From positions 16,925,409-16,989,408 of the forward strand of contig OY282558.1 in NCBI GenBank assembly GCA_958295665.1: a stretch of DNA of 64,000 bases, read 5' to 3'. This DNA comes from Tipula vernalis. Lineage: Eukaryota > Arthropoda > Insecta > Diptera > Tipulidae. The position numbers were made by a program, and so were the translations under genes. This document shows, piece by piece, positions 23,125 to 35,466 of this stretch. Numbering within the stretch: position 1 is the first letter of the stretch; every line of letters begins with the position of its first letter. The notes below the pieces were generated by a model. It was not told the origin of the DNA. It was given only the letters and a program-made list of their open reading frames with translations, and did not search any database.

Positions 23125-23999
23125 TAGTATAATTGTTATTTAAGCACCAAGGCGGTAAGTATTTTTTGTTCCTCAATGTGTTTGTACTTCAACGTGATGC
23201 TACAATTCCACCGAGAAAAGCGAAAAAATACCCGCGCAACACTCTTAACGTTTTTTTCACTAACAACTAAATAAATCGTAATAGCCATAAGGAACGTCGC
23301 TATACTTTTCCAAAGTAATCTTGCGATCTAGGATATAGACCAGTTTATCCATACACTTCTATTCGATACATGAAAAATTAGTACTGGTAAAGTTTAACAG
23401 CTTCAAGTATTTTGTACTTTTAGTGGAAACTAATACAGCACAGAGTGAACAAAAATGAAAATTATGTTGAAACTTTTGCAAGCATTCAGTTTACGAAAGA
23501 GGAAGTGAAACTCTTGAATAAAGGCCTAAATTTCTGTGTCACATCAGTAGACCAAAAACAGTGCACCACACTAGAAGGGAAAAAAATAAAATTTTGAAAC
23601 AAAAACCGCTTACATGTAAATTGGTAACGTCAAACCCCGCTATTCCTAAACTGTACGATTTATCCAAGATCCGTAAATAACAGGAATCAGACAATGGAAT
23701 AAAACGAATTAATGGTATCTTTGCTGTGACAGTACTATTTCCCAAAATTCTAATTGAACAAACGTTAGGTTTCATAAAAGATTGGCTCGAGGTTAATAAT
23801 TTAAATAAAGAACAAATGGAGCTTTATCTTCACCACACTGGTGTTTGCATGAAAGAGAACGCACATATGCAAATTTGATACACAATTAATATCGAACGAC
23901 TTTTTCCCAAGAATTTGAATGCGTTACGAAATATCACTTTTGGGCTTGTGGGTAATCAGAGAAAATAAAAATGTATGTTTGATTTCTACTATATTAACC
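23125..23999. other. AT-rich DNA, possibly start of gypsy remnant
   Basis: No clear domain. A stretch near 23755-23880 translates in the plus direction to an ordinary-looking peptide and may be decayed gag of the element that follows, but I cannot confirm it. Confidence 0.4.
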
Positions 24000-25422
24000 A
24001 ATATTTCGTTTAATACCGGCAATTAATTGCAGAAATGGAAAGATTAAAGGGTGCAACTGAAGTAAACGGATTTGGTTTAAACACGAACATCTAGAAAGCA
24101 ACAAACTGAATTAAACAACGAGAAACTCGGGCATCTTTTAAGAAGCACCAAGCTGAAGTGCCTAGAATGTCACTTGAAGTACATTAATCAATCGAGAAGA
24201 TCGATCAATGAAAGATTCAAGGAATATTTAAACGTAAAACAAAACAATTCATAGCTGTAAGAAAATCATAGAAAAACAAAAAAAAGCTTGAATTTGTTAG
24301 TGGAACTGAGGGATTGCAGAAAATTGAACATTTTAAAATCGATTTTCATCCAGGCAAATGAAAATTAACTCAAATAGAGAAGCTGTTTAATATATTTTTA
24401 TTAAATGCAGTACAAAACGACAACAACGCAAAATTATTGGACGATTAATATATCAAATTTAACACTGGACAATGCTAATAACATTTTTCATGTGGCGAAA
24501 TTGAAGTTGGTATTGTGGTTGAACAGGGAATGAAACCAATTCTATTAAATTATATCCAAATAAATCTTTCAGACTAATTTTCAATATTTTCAATTTTCTA
24601 GGCATAATTCAAAAGCGATTCATAATTTTGATAAATGCCTAACTGTATATCAACCAAACGCCTATCCATAGCTAGAAATTGTAGACAACAGGGTAATTTC
24701 TATTTAGCATGTTAATTAAATGATGAAGAAATAATGAAATTACATGACGACCAGTTACTGGGATTACTGGAGCGTGAAAATGAATTGAATTAAAAGCATG
24801 CGCAAAATGTTCATCTCGATTCTCTATTAAAATGTGATGCTGTTATAAGATAGCAATGATTTGAACAACTAAACTTTTGTAACAATATTAATATCTATTT
24901 TAAAGTGGACCATTTGTCATTGAAGTACCTGAATGAAAAAGTTGTTCCATGCAATATTATTGAAACATACAGTGGCCATAAAGTGAACACTTTATAAAGA
25001 CGGAATTATCACCTGTTCAGGGTCTTACAGGATGTAGGGATTTAGGATTTGTAAAAAGAGTTGATATCGTGCTTCAAGACAATTAAAAAAAAATTAGAAT
25101 GTGTTCGAAGTTGTTTCCCAATTCCTTCTAAATTAAAAGATGCAATTAAAGATGAGTTAGGTAACCCTGTATTTATTAAGGATAGTTTTAAAAGTATCTC
25201 CCAAAAATTTAAATAGTGCTTTACTGGATCCCGAAGATTTAAATAGTACTTTACTGAGCCAAAAATTCATTATTCCAAAAATTAATGATCTGATCATCTG
25301 ATCTATCATTTTAACGTTATAATATTCGAGAACTAAAGAAAAAAATTTGAGACTTCATATGGCTTTAAATACAAACAAACAAATAGGAGAAAATTATTCG
25401 AAAAAGGTCATCATGCAATGCG

Positions 25423-25572
25423 ATGACTATTTATTTTGCGTCTCGCATTCTAAGTGGTGCCGAAAGTAGATATTCTCAAATTGAGTAAAAAATATTGGCT
25501 ATAACATTCGCAGCCAACCAATTCCACTATTATATTTATGGCAGTTCGTTCCATAGGGAAAATATGCCTCTC
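25423..25572 (+). pseudogene. Gypsy RNase H fragment with stop
   Basis: About 50 codons match the RNase H segment that follows reverse transcriptase in gypsy-type elements; a TAA interrupts after SQIE. The fragment is too short and broken to act. Confidence 0.75.
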
Positions 25573-25841
25573 TAACCTATTTTCGAGGAAGATTTAAGTA
25601 AAATTAACACAAATAGAAACTCAGGAAATACAGCTTTTTATCAAGACCGTATGATATATCCGAAGTTAATGACGAAGGGAACCATTTTAATAAAATAGTT
25701 ACTCAACTAGAAATAGTTTTTAATTATTGTCTAAATAACTGGCCAACTAAATTACGTAAAATTTGAGGAAACGTTTAATTCTTTTTTAAATTCAGGAATA
25801 ATATGTTTATATGAGATGGTTTACTATGAAGATCGGAAATA

Positions 25842-26030
25842 GTGAAATATGCCAAAAGTAAAAAGTCGATTGTGTTTCGTGATATTCTTGCCAAATCGTT
25901 TATGAAATTAGGAATAGATATCATGTATTATGTAGGAAAAATATTTTTGATTGTAGCCGACTATTTTTTCAAGTGGTTGGAAATCATGCCAATGACTTCA
26001 AAATCAATCGCAAATGTAAACAGTTTGTGA
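25842..26030 (+). pseudogene. Gypsy integrase fragment
   Basis: A 62-codon frame whose middle (KLGIDIMYYVGKIFLIVADY) matches the start of the integrase catalytic core, including the first Asp. It ends at a stop before the other two catalytic residues. A continuation in the same region (ELNTIADQFDIELLYL) may be the following core segment. Confidence 0.75.
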
Positions 26031-26060
26031 AATTGTACTACTGAGCTAAATACCATTGCT

Positions 26061-26596
26061 GACCAATTTGATATAGAACTTCTATATCTTTTCAGCGCAA
26101 AGTATGCTAAATACAATGAGTTTGCTGGAAAATATGTAGGAAAAACACAAACAACACTAACTGCAAACCGCGCCAAACAGTAATTTCACCAAAACTAACA
26201 CAAACGCTCATTAACCGCAGAACTTCGCATCTTTCCGAAAAGCTGTAAATTTGCAAAAAAATGGTTAAAATCATGAGATTATTGCAAATTTATAATAAAT
26301 ATTGAACGGATATATACTAATCAAAGAACTATTTGTCTAAACTTATTAACATTCGACAGCCTAATTGATTTTTATTTAAATCTATTCAACAATTGCTTGC
26401 GAATTTGTCCCGAAAATTATGCTCAGAGAACTTTGAATTTACAAAATTAATTAAAGTCCACGAAGTAAGAGACTTAAGCCACATTTAATATCTTTGATTT
26501 AGGTTGCGGTCGAATTCTCGAGGGTAAACCTAATAAAAAAAGTAGCTGTTTCACGTTTAGATATTTTATTCTTAGCAGCCTTAATAGGACATTGAT
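26061..26596. other. AT-rich DNA, nothing recognised
   Basis: No gene or repeat boundary seen between the gypsy remnant and the palindrome. Confidence 0.5.
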
Positions 26597-27344
26597 TGTT
26601 GAAAAGCATCACATGTCGAAGAATCGACCTCTAAAACAAACCAAATTAATTAGGATTTTGTATTTAACTTTAATTTATTTAAAATATTTATCTTAATCTC
26701 ACTTTTAAACCTTTTTTTTTGTAATTATCACTTGTAGCTCAATTATAAAATATGCGTATTAGAAAGCGAGCTTCAAAGCGATAACAATTAGAAGAAAAAT
26801 TATATTTATGGTTCAAGAATAAATTTGTACATTATTGGAATTCAAGATAAGTAATCGCCGAGTGTTTTATTGTTCCTTGCGTGCGCATTTCCGATCATTA
26901 TTTTGCTACTTGTTCGTCATTGGGCAATTTCAAATTTATCCGAGTTTAGCTATTGAACATGATCCGGCTCGAAGGACCAACCATGTTCAATAGCTAAACT
27001 CGGATAAATTTGAAATTGCCCAATGACGAAAAAGTAGCAAAATAAAGATCGGAAATGCGCACGCAAGGAACAATAAAACACTCGGCGATTACTTATCTTG
27101 AATTCCAATAATGTACAAATTTATTCTTGAACCATAAATATAATTTTACTTCTAAGTGTTATCGCTTTAAAGCTCGCTTTCTAATACGCATATTTTATAA
27201 TTGAGCTACAAATGATAATTACAAAAAAAGGTTGAAAAGTGAGATTAAGATAAATATTTTAAATAAATTAAAGTTAAATACAAAATCCTAATTAATTTGT
27301 TTTGTTTTAGAGGTCGATTCTTCGATATGTGATGCTCTTCAACA
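26597..27344. repeat. 748-bp palindrome (364-bp arms, 20-bp loop)
   Basis: The left arm (26597-26960) and the right arm (26981-27344) are reverse complements over their whole length with only scattered differences, such as AAAGCATCACATGTCG against the complement of CGATATGTGATGCTC. The innermost stem contains CCGAGTTTAGCTATTGAACATG. No transposase is present. It may be a hairpin-type foldback transposon or a recent inverted duplication. Transcription would give a long double-stranded RNA. Confidence 0.93.
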
Positions 27345-29240
27345 TTGATATTTGCAAGTGTAGAACAATGACATTAAAGTTAATATAAATGTTTGATTTC
27401 TAGATTTCTAGAAATAAAATTTCCTCTTGAATCTGTAGCTTCCTAGAATTCATTAAAATTTCAAATCCTGCATAAATTATAAATACATTTACAAAAGTAC
27501 TAACGGAATATGTATATGTATAACTTAAATTCTCAGACGTATTACAATTAAATACAACTTTTGGTTATATCCATATAAAACTTTTAAGGTTAAACGAACC
27601 AACCCATTTTTAAATTCTACATATGTTTGAAGGACATAACAATAAAATAAATACATCATTCGGATATAAATACTCGTAAATAAAAACCAAAAAAAAAAAA
27701 AAAAATAAAAGGGATCCATATAGGTGGAATTAATAGAAAATTTATAATTAAAAATTCCTTTTATAAATTTATTTATTTCATTTTAAAATACATTTTTGTA
27801 GTTTTGTATGTAAACGCCTTCTTATATATTTATATTCATCTTACATATTTGGTTATTATTTTATTTATGGTTAAAAACAGAGAAACATGAAAACAAGCGA
27901 ATGGGTATGAATCATAAATATGTTTCGAAAAGATTTTAATCGGATAACCTCAAGGTATAATTTGATTTTTATTTCAATCATATAAAAATCTAAAGTGTTA
28001 TCTGCGGTAAATATACTGTACTTGGTCGAACAATAAACTTTTTTTTTCTTCCACCCTCCTTGTTAAATAAAAAAAAAAAATTACCAATTTTCTTAAACCA
28101 TTTATCATGCATGTATGTGTGTACGAGAAGTTGTATTAAACAAAATCCCTTTTTATTTAATCAATCTACATCGAGCACATGAAAAACCATTATTCATAAT
28201 CCGCATAATAATTAATTTATTAATTCCGCCATAATTTTATTCCTTTTTGCCATGGAATTCAAATCCGCATAATATACAGAGAACACAACAACCAAATTTC
28301 ATGCATATGGATTTCGAATACTTAATTTCGACAACAAAAAAAAAATTAAATTAAATTCTAGAGCATTTATTTTCTATTATTTTTCATTTTCATTTTCTAT
28401 TTCACTATATATAATCGGTAACAACTATTAACTCGACAACCGACAGAAACTACTCGTTTATATAAACATAATTTATATAGAAAAACCAAATCGGCTGTTG
28501 TTGTATATATGTATGTGCTATATGGATGTATATTGATCAAATGTATCCAATCAACTGAAAATTATTTATTTTATTTTTACGCTAATTAAATTGTTGAGCT
28601 ATTTTATTATAATATTGTACACAGAGCATATAGCTCCTAAATACGAGAAAATAAATTAAATTGAAAACTTTTATATTTATTATGGCATAATTATAATAAT
28701 AAATTTCAATTGTAATATATTTAATAGAAATATTTATTTTTATTGTAATGTAATTTATATTTTTACAAAAATATTTTATCGTGCGGTTTCTTGTACTCGG
28801 TAATGATTGTGATTTCAAGTTTAAGTGGTATACATTTATAAAAAAACAATAATTAATCACAAAAAAACTAATTGCGATATCGAATATTATAGGGACAAAT
28901 AATTAATTTAAAACAAAATTATTGTGGGTATTGAATATTGAATGAAGGCACAAATTAATTATAAAAAAATAATTTAAGACTTATGTTTAATTTTGTTAAC
29001 CCAACCAAATCGTTGCTGAAGATATAGCAAGGACATATTTAAAAATTCAGTCATAGGTCTCATTAAGTAATCTGTAAGTACCCATTTTGTAAAAGTAGTA
29101 AGATTTTCTTTTATGTTGTGCGGGGCAAAGAGGCTGTATCTTAAAAAATATTGTATCTCAATATTGGCAAATTGTAAACCAGTAGTGGATCTTTGTTAAT
29201 TTCTCGTGTTCTTGTTTCACAAACAGTTTTTTAATGTTAT
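27345..29240. other. AT-rich intergenic DNA, nothing recognised
   Basis: Homopolymer A runs (for example near 27689-27705) and short frames only. Confidence 0.65.
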
Positions 29241-29447
29241 ATTGTTGTTGTAGCCACTACATCCCATAGAGGGATTTGGCCGCTTCATGATGTAGTTTCA
29301 TAATGATTTTTTTTAACGGTTAATTAGTGATTATTTCATTGATGCTACATTAACCAGCCGTGATTTCTTCATCACCCGCTGCGAATCGAACCCGGGCCGC
29401 CGGAGAGCTTAAAGCAAGCATGATAACCACTGTACTACCAGGGCGGC
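29241..29447 (-). mobile_element. tRNA-derived SINE
   Basis: On the minus strand the element starts GCCGCCCTGGTAGTACAGTG, which contains a pol III A-box-like region (29427-29440, TGGTAGTACAGTGG), followed by a B box GGTTCGATTC at about 29383-29392. The tRNA-like head would fold only in part. The body runs through a segment with GCGGCCAAATCCCTC and ATGGGATGTAGTGGCTAC and ends in a (CAA)n tail at 29241-29249. A pol III promoter plus simple-repeat tail is the signature of a SINE. No clear target-site duplication was seen. The (CAA)n tail suggests a LINE partner of I or related type. Confidence 0.82.
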
Positions 29448-29689
29448 AAGTGTTCAGTTCAATTGTTTTTATGTTAAAATATCTTATCACTCTTTTAAAT
29501 TTATCAGTCGTATTCATCAAGTGAATCAGAATATCTGATACCGAAAACGCTACTGGAAGTGAAACTTTATTAAAATCCAAACAAATTTTAAAATCACTTA
29601 AACGGCTTGCGTCACTTACTATTAACTTACTACTCAACGCACAGGACAATCAAATATTCGTAGATTGCAATTGATATATGATAAGTATC

Positions 29690-30780
29690 ACAATGTTCAA
29701 TTGAGAACTGAGATCAGTGATGAAATAGAATCAATTGATCGTGTGACATTTAAAGAGGGCCAAGAGTATGTTGAGGATATTTTTCTAGATAAAGCAATTT
29801 TGAATCATCGGCTAGTAGTACTCAAATAGATCAAAACAATTCATTTATGAAATTAAAGTTGCCTGAGCTCATACTACCTACATTTAGTGGTTGTGAAAGT
29901 GGCTGGTTTTCAAAACATTGCTAAGTTTTAGAAATTTTATACATAATAAACCAACATCAATACCACAGTTAAATTTGTTTATTTGACATCGCTTATTCGT
30001 TGTGGTAAATCATATCATATTAAATCTATTAATAGATTTAAATCTCCACAAGAAGGTTCTTCAACTTCTGTTCTAATTATAATGCCTTTAAATCATTGCA
30101 TATTCAAATTGATATATGGGACTCGATGTTGATACTGATACTTCTTCAAAAATTGATGTTATTAAAACTTCAGACACGAATTATTAAGCTTTAATAACTT
30201 TATAACTATTTTAAAAATCGTTTTCCAATTTTTGGGAAGATTAAAGTTACAACATCTTCGAAACAATCACAGATTTAAAAAAATAAAAATAATTATCGTT
30301 AGTCTCAACTATTGGTCAATGTAACTATTGTGGCGAAACACATTCAATATTAAATTGTCCACTATTCTCTGACACCAAAGTAACTCCTAAAATGCGTTGT
30401 TAATTCAATCTTATTAAGCGCATGTGTACCAACTGAATAATTGACAGACATAAGGTTGATGAATGTGATAAGCCACCGGCTGATGCTTAATTTCAGGTAC
30501 CAGATAAAATCGATAATTTGCTTGGTGCTGACATATAATATTCATTATTAAACGTTAAATCTGTTACTGTTTTCAAAAATCTTCCACCATTCTACTCTAG
30601 CGCCTTTGGCTACGTCATTACCGGTCAAGTAGTAACCCATCACAAAGTTGGAGGAAGTCCGCTACTGCATTATATTGCACTATCGAGAACTTACCGAGCG
30701 ATATTAAACATTTCTGGTAGTTACAAACGATTTTCGTAAAAAGTAATATACTGTGAGGACCCCTACGTAGAGAATCGTCG
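29690..30780 (+). pseudogene. BEL/Pao gag and protease remnant
   Basis: Gag packages element RNA. The conserved gag start is visible at about 29855-30030 (KLPELILPTFSGCESGWF, then IHNKP and LTSLIRCGKSYH in another frame). The zinc knuckle is CNYCGETHSILNCPLF at about 30325, followed by decayed CxNxxxxxH residues. A protease-adjacent segment reads PDKIDNLLGADI near 30498, then FGYVITGQVVTH near 30600. Several stops interrupt it. Confidence 0.75.
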
Positions 30781-31079
30781 TTATCTCTTATTCAATTTTA
30801 AAGCATCAAAAATCAATAATGTTAATATCAAGAATTCATAGCGGAATAATTTTATTAAGGCCACATGGTTTTAATTCCTGATTCCGGTATTAGCAGTCGT
30901 TTGGAACAAAAGACATACTAGTAACCTCACCACTATGTCAATAAGGAAAGCAGTACTACACCCTACTTCGAGTTGTATTTAATGGATCGTTCAAATATTT
31001 TTTGAAAATATCGCTGGATGATTATTTACTAAAGAGTCCCGTAGTTCAACAAGATTTTTTGTCTATAATTTTAAGGTTT

Positions 31080-31910
31080 CGGAAATGAGATATTGCCAAA
31101 ATGTATAGACAAATCGTATTGGATGAATATCAACAAGATCTGGAACGGGTATGGTGGAATCCTTCGAAGAATATAAAATCTTCCAATTTGAGCACAGTTA
31201 CGAAAGATGCGACTTATTTAACAACTTGCACATTGAAACAAGCAGCTTTAGACAAAACGATTTCATTCCCTGTGGCTTCGAAAATATTGAAGCACGACTT
31301 ATATGTAGATGACGTTTTAACAGGACTGAAACGATAATTTAAATCCTTAACCATTAAGTCAGATTGAGTGAAATTGGTAGAAAAGGGTGGATTTCAACAG
31401 AGTGAACTTTCGTCGTATTTTCTTTTTATTTCATTGTATTCTGAATCTGGTTCAAATATTTCATTAGTACTTACTCTGTCTTTGAACACTCCGTCCGATG
31501 AGTTCGAGACGAATGTTTTTAAGTTCTTTGCCAAATTCTCAGATGCATTAGAAGAAGGCTTCGGTTGTGTAATATATCTGAGAGTTACAAAGGAAAAAAC
31601 AAAATTTAAATACGATTGAGCTGTTCCAAATTTAGTGTTGCTCCTCTTAAAAGGCAAACAATTCCTCGGCTAGAACTTTAAATAAAGTAATTGATAGTTT
31701 AGATAAGCAATTTGGTCACAATTATCTTTGGTCGAATTCAGGAACCCAAATTCAGGAACTTTCATCTATTGAAAGTTAGTGCTACGGACCAATATCATTA
31801 AATCCTGCAAATTTTGTTTCTCGTGGCTTAATGCCTAATGAGTTTTTAATCCAACATTTATGGTGGTCTGGTCCCAGTTTTAGGCAAAAAATTTAAATTT
31901 TAATTTTAAT
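31080..31910 (+). pseudogene. BEL/Pao reverse transcriptase and RNase H remnant
   Basis: An open frame at 31101-31337 begins MYRQIVLDEYQQDLERVWW and ends KILKHDLYVDDVLTG, the RT core including the YVDD catalytic motif. A deletion has removed part of the palm between them. A shifted frame (31368-31619) covers the connection and the start of RNase H (EEGFGCVIYLRV), followed by SVAPLKRQTIPRLEL across a stop, and then NPANFVSRGLMPNEF and LWWSGPSFRQ near 31815-31890. All motifs and their order are typical of the family; the copy is not functional. Confidence 0.85.
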
Positions 31911-32079
31911 CCAAATTTGTTATAGATTTAGATATTCGGAAAAACTCTTCGAACATTTCGTGCACTTCTGAATTGCATTGGGATTTTTTCAAAACATATT
32001 CCTCGTTTACAAAGTACTTTACCGTGCAATAGGTTATATTCGCCGATTCAAATTTAATTTCAACATTACTAAACTATGG

Positions 32080-32310
32080 AGGTATCAAATCTTATAAATG
32101 TTGCTTCAAGATTTTTGGAACAAATGGCAAAAACCATGAAATTGTACTTATAAAATAGTTTCATTAGTTATTTTGCATGGCGACAACATCCCTCCTATTA
32201 ATTGACTGATCTCGATAATCGTGTTCATGTGGGAATTACAAAAATGTCGAAATCTATATTTAAAAAATTGGCCACTAATAGAATCAGTATTCTTCTACTC
32301 GAATACGAAA
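32080..32310 (+). pseudogene. BEL/Pao integrase C-terminal tail remnant
   Basis: The translated words LLQDFWNKWQK, then VILHGDNIPPIN and a following degraded segment match the C-terminal domain after the BEL integrase core (LW..W, then VLI.DDN.PP..W). The catalytic core that should precede it is missing, so an internal deletion joins RNase H to this tail. Confidence 0.55.
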
Positions 32311-32559
32311 CTTGAACACAAGTTCATGTAAGATATTCACATTTTTAAACGAATAACTAGCGTAACGAACACAGTTATTGGCACCCATAAGAAAATTTTA
32401 ACTTAACAAAGCAACCAAATTTAGGGGTTTTCAAAAAATTGTTCATTTGAAGTTTGATTATAATATTGAAACAGTCTTCTACTGAACTAAAAACAACATT
32501 TAATTAAATTTCATTGGTAAGATTATTAAATTATCGAAATAAAAAAAAAGCTTCCCAAA

Positions 32560-32670
32560 ACTATAGTAATTGGCACGATGACATAACAATTGGCACCCTA
32601 AAAAAGTAAAATAATTGGCACATTGATACAATCATTGGCACCGGAAAAATATAATTATTGGCTCTATACA
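32560..32670. promoter_or_regulatory. Left subterminal ATTGGCAC motif cluster
   Basis: Five ATTGGCAC or closely related words occur in about 100 bp (near 32570, 32590, 32614, 32634 and 32658). The same word lies in the terminal repeats and near the right end. Repeated subterminal words are usually transposase binding sites; that role is inferred here. Confidence 0.6.
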
Positions 32671-32916
32671 AGTTTAATTAAATACAATATAAAAAATTTA
32701 AAAAAATAAGGAATTTAGCTAGTTAATAAACTATTTTTTTATTTATTTTTATCACAAATAATAGGAAACATAAAAAATTCATTTAAAAATATAATGTTAT
32801 CACAAGTAGTTTCTACTCAGGTACAAAAAAATTCATTTAATCATTAAAATAAAATAAAACATTCAGTTCAAATCATAGCTATAGCTACGAGTACATAGCG
32901 AGCTAGCTACTTGTCT

Positions 32917-35308
32917 TCAGTCTCTTTCTGAATTTGCCATAGCTAAACATGAGTTGCACGCAAAGCTCGGAAGATATGAGCATTTTAATTCCTTTAAACA
33001 TTTAATGTGGTATTCCCTTGTACAATTTGTACATCTGATGCCACAGGCTTCGGAGTTCATGTCCCCCGACATAAATTTTGTGCATTCATAACACATTTTC
33101 CGACGACATACTAAATTTGTTCCGAGTCCATCCAAATTTTTTTCGGGCGAAAAAATTTTTCGCACATGAGGTGGTGGACTGGATTCTTTTTGAATTTCCG
33201 CTACACTTTTTGTTGGTGAACAATATTGTAATGACGCTAAAGCACCGGATGTTACTGTGTGCGTTGGTTCGTGTGTCTTTTTGGCTGTTGGAAAAAGTTT
33301 TACAATATTGTTTTGGGTTTTTTGTTTGGTTCTTGATGTCGCCTTGGGATTTTTTTTTTGTTATTTTGCCATTTTCTTTAAGTGCTTTCTTCTTAATTCT
33401 TTCAGCTTTCCTTTTTCTTTGAGATATTCGATTTTCCTTTTTTCTTCCTTTCGCCTTTCTTCATCTTCTATCCATAATGAGTTGGTAATGAAAAAAACTC
33501 TTTTTGTTTTTTTGAACTTTGGAACCCTTTCTTAATGGTGTCTGCGGCCAGCCTAATATGTCTTCCATGGGTGTATATGCTTGTGTTGTTGAATTTAGTT
33601 TAGTGCAGGAAGGAGTGACAAATTCAAAGTCTTTTTGAATCTTTTCTGGGATATCCATGTTCCCATCGACGGTTAAAATATTTTCTGAAGGCCAATCAAT
33701 TTTATCATTAATGACGGTGTGCGTTTGAGTAACGGAAATTTGACCTAGTTGAGGAATACCTGTGGATTCGTGGCCATTGAGTATTGTTATGTTTTCAACA
33801 TCATTTATATTTTCAATTACTTGGTCGCAGTAAACAAATTCATTAATGTTGGCAATATCTATGCCAGTAATGCCTTCTGATGAGAGTGATGGAAAATCCG
33901 TCTGCGAACCTTTGTTGGCCACATTTCCTTCCACCGTTCTTTCAAATTTATTGAACTTAAGATAGGTATAAATCTTATGTAAAGTTTTAATATCATCCGA
34001 CCTATATCTTTAATATCTGCAGCGTTATCAAATGTTTCAAACATTGCTACTTTTTCGGTTCCTAAAATAGTACAGCATTCATGAAAAGCATCTGTGTCAT
34101 CTGAATTTTTAATATTTTGAAAATGCGCTACTGACGGTCTACCTAGGCACTTGAACGTATTTATGGCATACTTTTTCCAGGGAAAAAGGCCACATGCCTT
34201 AAATCCCTTCCGCAAAGTCTCGGAAGACACCGATTTTTCCACCACTTCTTTTAATAATGGACTAAATATGTCCCTAGTGAGATTTTTGCTAGGGTTCTTA
34301 CGCCTCCATTCTAGCACTGAGCTATTCCATGCACTTGTCAGCGGTTTAAAAGCTGCTACGTCAGCTGGCTGTAAAATTCTAGTTGAGTTTGCATACAAAG
34401 CAATTAATATAATACCCAATCGGACGTAAAGCTGGCTAACTTGTAAAGTAAGATGAGTGCTGTGTCCATCTACAAAATAAATAATTGGGAATTTTATTTT
34501 GTTATCTCGAAGATGCGGATAAAAAACTTTCGAAATATATTCGTAAAATGTTTGTTTAGTCATCCATCCGTTTTCGCTAATCCCATAGCCCCAAGTATCT
34601 GGCACCGTGCTTCTGATTTCCTCTCGCACTCGTTTGTATGGGTAAATAATCATTGGTGGAGTCATGATTCTCGATGCTGAGAACGAAAACATGACGGTTA
34701 GATTTGATTTTGCCAAATCCCTATCAACTTCGTAGATATTTTTGGACCACACACTTTTTGTTTTAAGGCACAGTATGAAATTTGTTTCATCTCCATTAAA
34801 TATGCGGCTGGGATCGCTCAAAATTGAAAAATAATCATTCTCCAATTAATAATTTTCTATGGAGTCGAACCATTTCAATATGTCGGTAACTGCGACATTA
34901 GCACTGGCAGATGAAACAGGATCTGGTACTCTTAGTGTTATGGAGGGGTGTCGCTTTAAGAACAAGTGAAACCAGCCTTTTCCAGTTTTCTTCACCAAAA
35001 GGATGATCACGAATATTTTCCTCGAGGAAATCCTTGACGGCATGAAGAATATCTTCCTTCCGTTTAGGGAAACCTTTTCGTTGGGATACTTTAACCCAGT
35101 CTACGATTGCTAGCTCCTCCGCTTCAGTCAATACTGTTGATGGGCCTGGCCGGATTTTCGTGAATTTGGGGCCCAATCTAAATTGAATCGTTGACCTCGG
35201 AATACTATAAATTTTGGCTGCTGATTTTTTTGAAATTTTACCAGCCCTCACCTCACCGAGGACCTTTTGTTGTTGGCACTCGACATAAGAGTTCTTCTTT
35301 CGCGGCAT
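32917..35308 (-). pseudogene. Pogo-like DDE transposase with C-terminal PHD-like finger, frameshifted
   Basis: The transposase would bind the element ends and cut and join DNA. Reading from 35308 downward: an N-terminal Psq-type helix-turn-helix (KISKKSAAKIYSIPRSTIQF), a CENPB-type DNA-binding segment (GWFHLFLKRHPSITLR), and the DDE domain (34845-33859) with FNGDETNF, YFVDGHSTH and LQPADVAAFKPL. The second and third Asp are 35 residues apart. A polar and Lys-rich linker follows (33934-33170), then a cysteine cluster at 33165-32917, C-x2-C...C-x2-C-x4-H-x2-C...C-x2-C, fitting a PHD finger. Frameshifts fall near 34985 and 33920, a stop near 34847, and the linker is broken too. The start at 35308 (MPRKKNSY) is the natural one. 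All three catalytic Asp survive. Confidence 0.88.
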
Positions 35309-35337
35309 AATTTCTGAAAATTAACGATTTTACTGCC

Positions 35338-35466
35338 TTATTGGCACCCCAAATAAGTACAATTATTGACAGTGCCAATTATTGTAGTACATAAAATTCA
35401 TTTATCGGCAGCCCGTGCCAAAAATTAGAATTTAACATTATGTGGTATCAACTATTGGCACCCATT
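35338..35466. promoter_or_regulatory. Right subterminal TTGGCACC motif cluster
   Basis: TTGGCACCCC near 35341, an inverted TGCCAATT near 35372 and TTGGCACCC near 35455 mirror the cluster inside the left end. They lie just upstream of the transposase start, so they could also affect its expression. Confidence 0.5.

Larger units (their letters stand above)
24000..26060 (+). mobile_element. Decayed gypsy-like LTR retrotransposon
   Basis: Only parts of pol are legible. From 25423 to about 25572 one frame reads FASRILSGAESRYSQIE, a stop, then ILAITFAANQFHYYIYG, the characteristic RNase H segment of gypsy-type pol. From 25842 to 26030 an open frame covers the integrase start (GIDIMYYVGK, then DYFFKWLEIMP). 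The part between 24000 and 25400 is full of stops, and its assignment rests on position only. LTRs were not found. The first catalytic Asp region of integrase is visible; the rest of the core is not. Confidence 0.7.
29690..32320 (+). mobile_element. Decayed BEL/Pao LTR retrotransposon
   Basis: The BEL/Pao gene order is legible in pieces: gag with LKLPELILPTFSG, a CCHC knuckle near 30325, a protease/linker segment, RT with YVDD at about 31300, RNase H ending in a tIPRLEL motif near 31660, the NPADFVSRGL-like segment near 31810, and the C-terminal integrase tail near 32170-32310. The integrase core appears deleted. Many stops and frameshifts are present. LTRs were not recognised. A pogo-like transposon sits immediately downstream at 32360 and may have landed in the element's 3' end. 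Confidence 0.8.

Noticed and set aside
29380..29447. A tRNA gene on the minus strand
   Set aside because: A- and B-box-like sequences exist but the acceptor and anticodon arms do not pair properly, and the sequence continues into a SINE body with a (CAA)n tail.
29350..29649. 99-codon minus-strand frame ending in RPGSTVVIMLALSSPAARV
   Set aside because: The end is a translation of the SINE's tRNA-like head, a common false ORF.
33078..33535. Two overlapping plus-strand hydrophobic frames resembling membrane proteins
   Set aside because: They are antisense to the Lys-rich linker and finger of the pogo-like transposase.
34151..34680. Plus-strand frames of 75-92 codons
   Set aside because: Antisense shadows of the transposase DDE domain.
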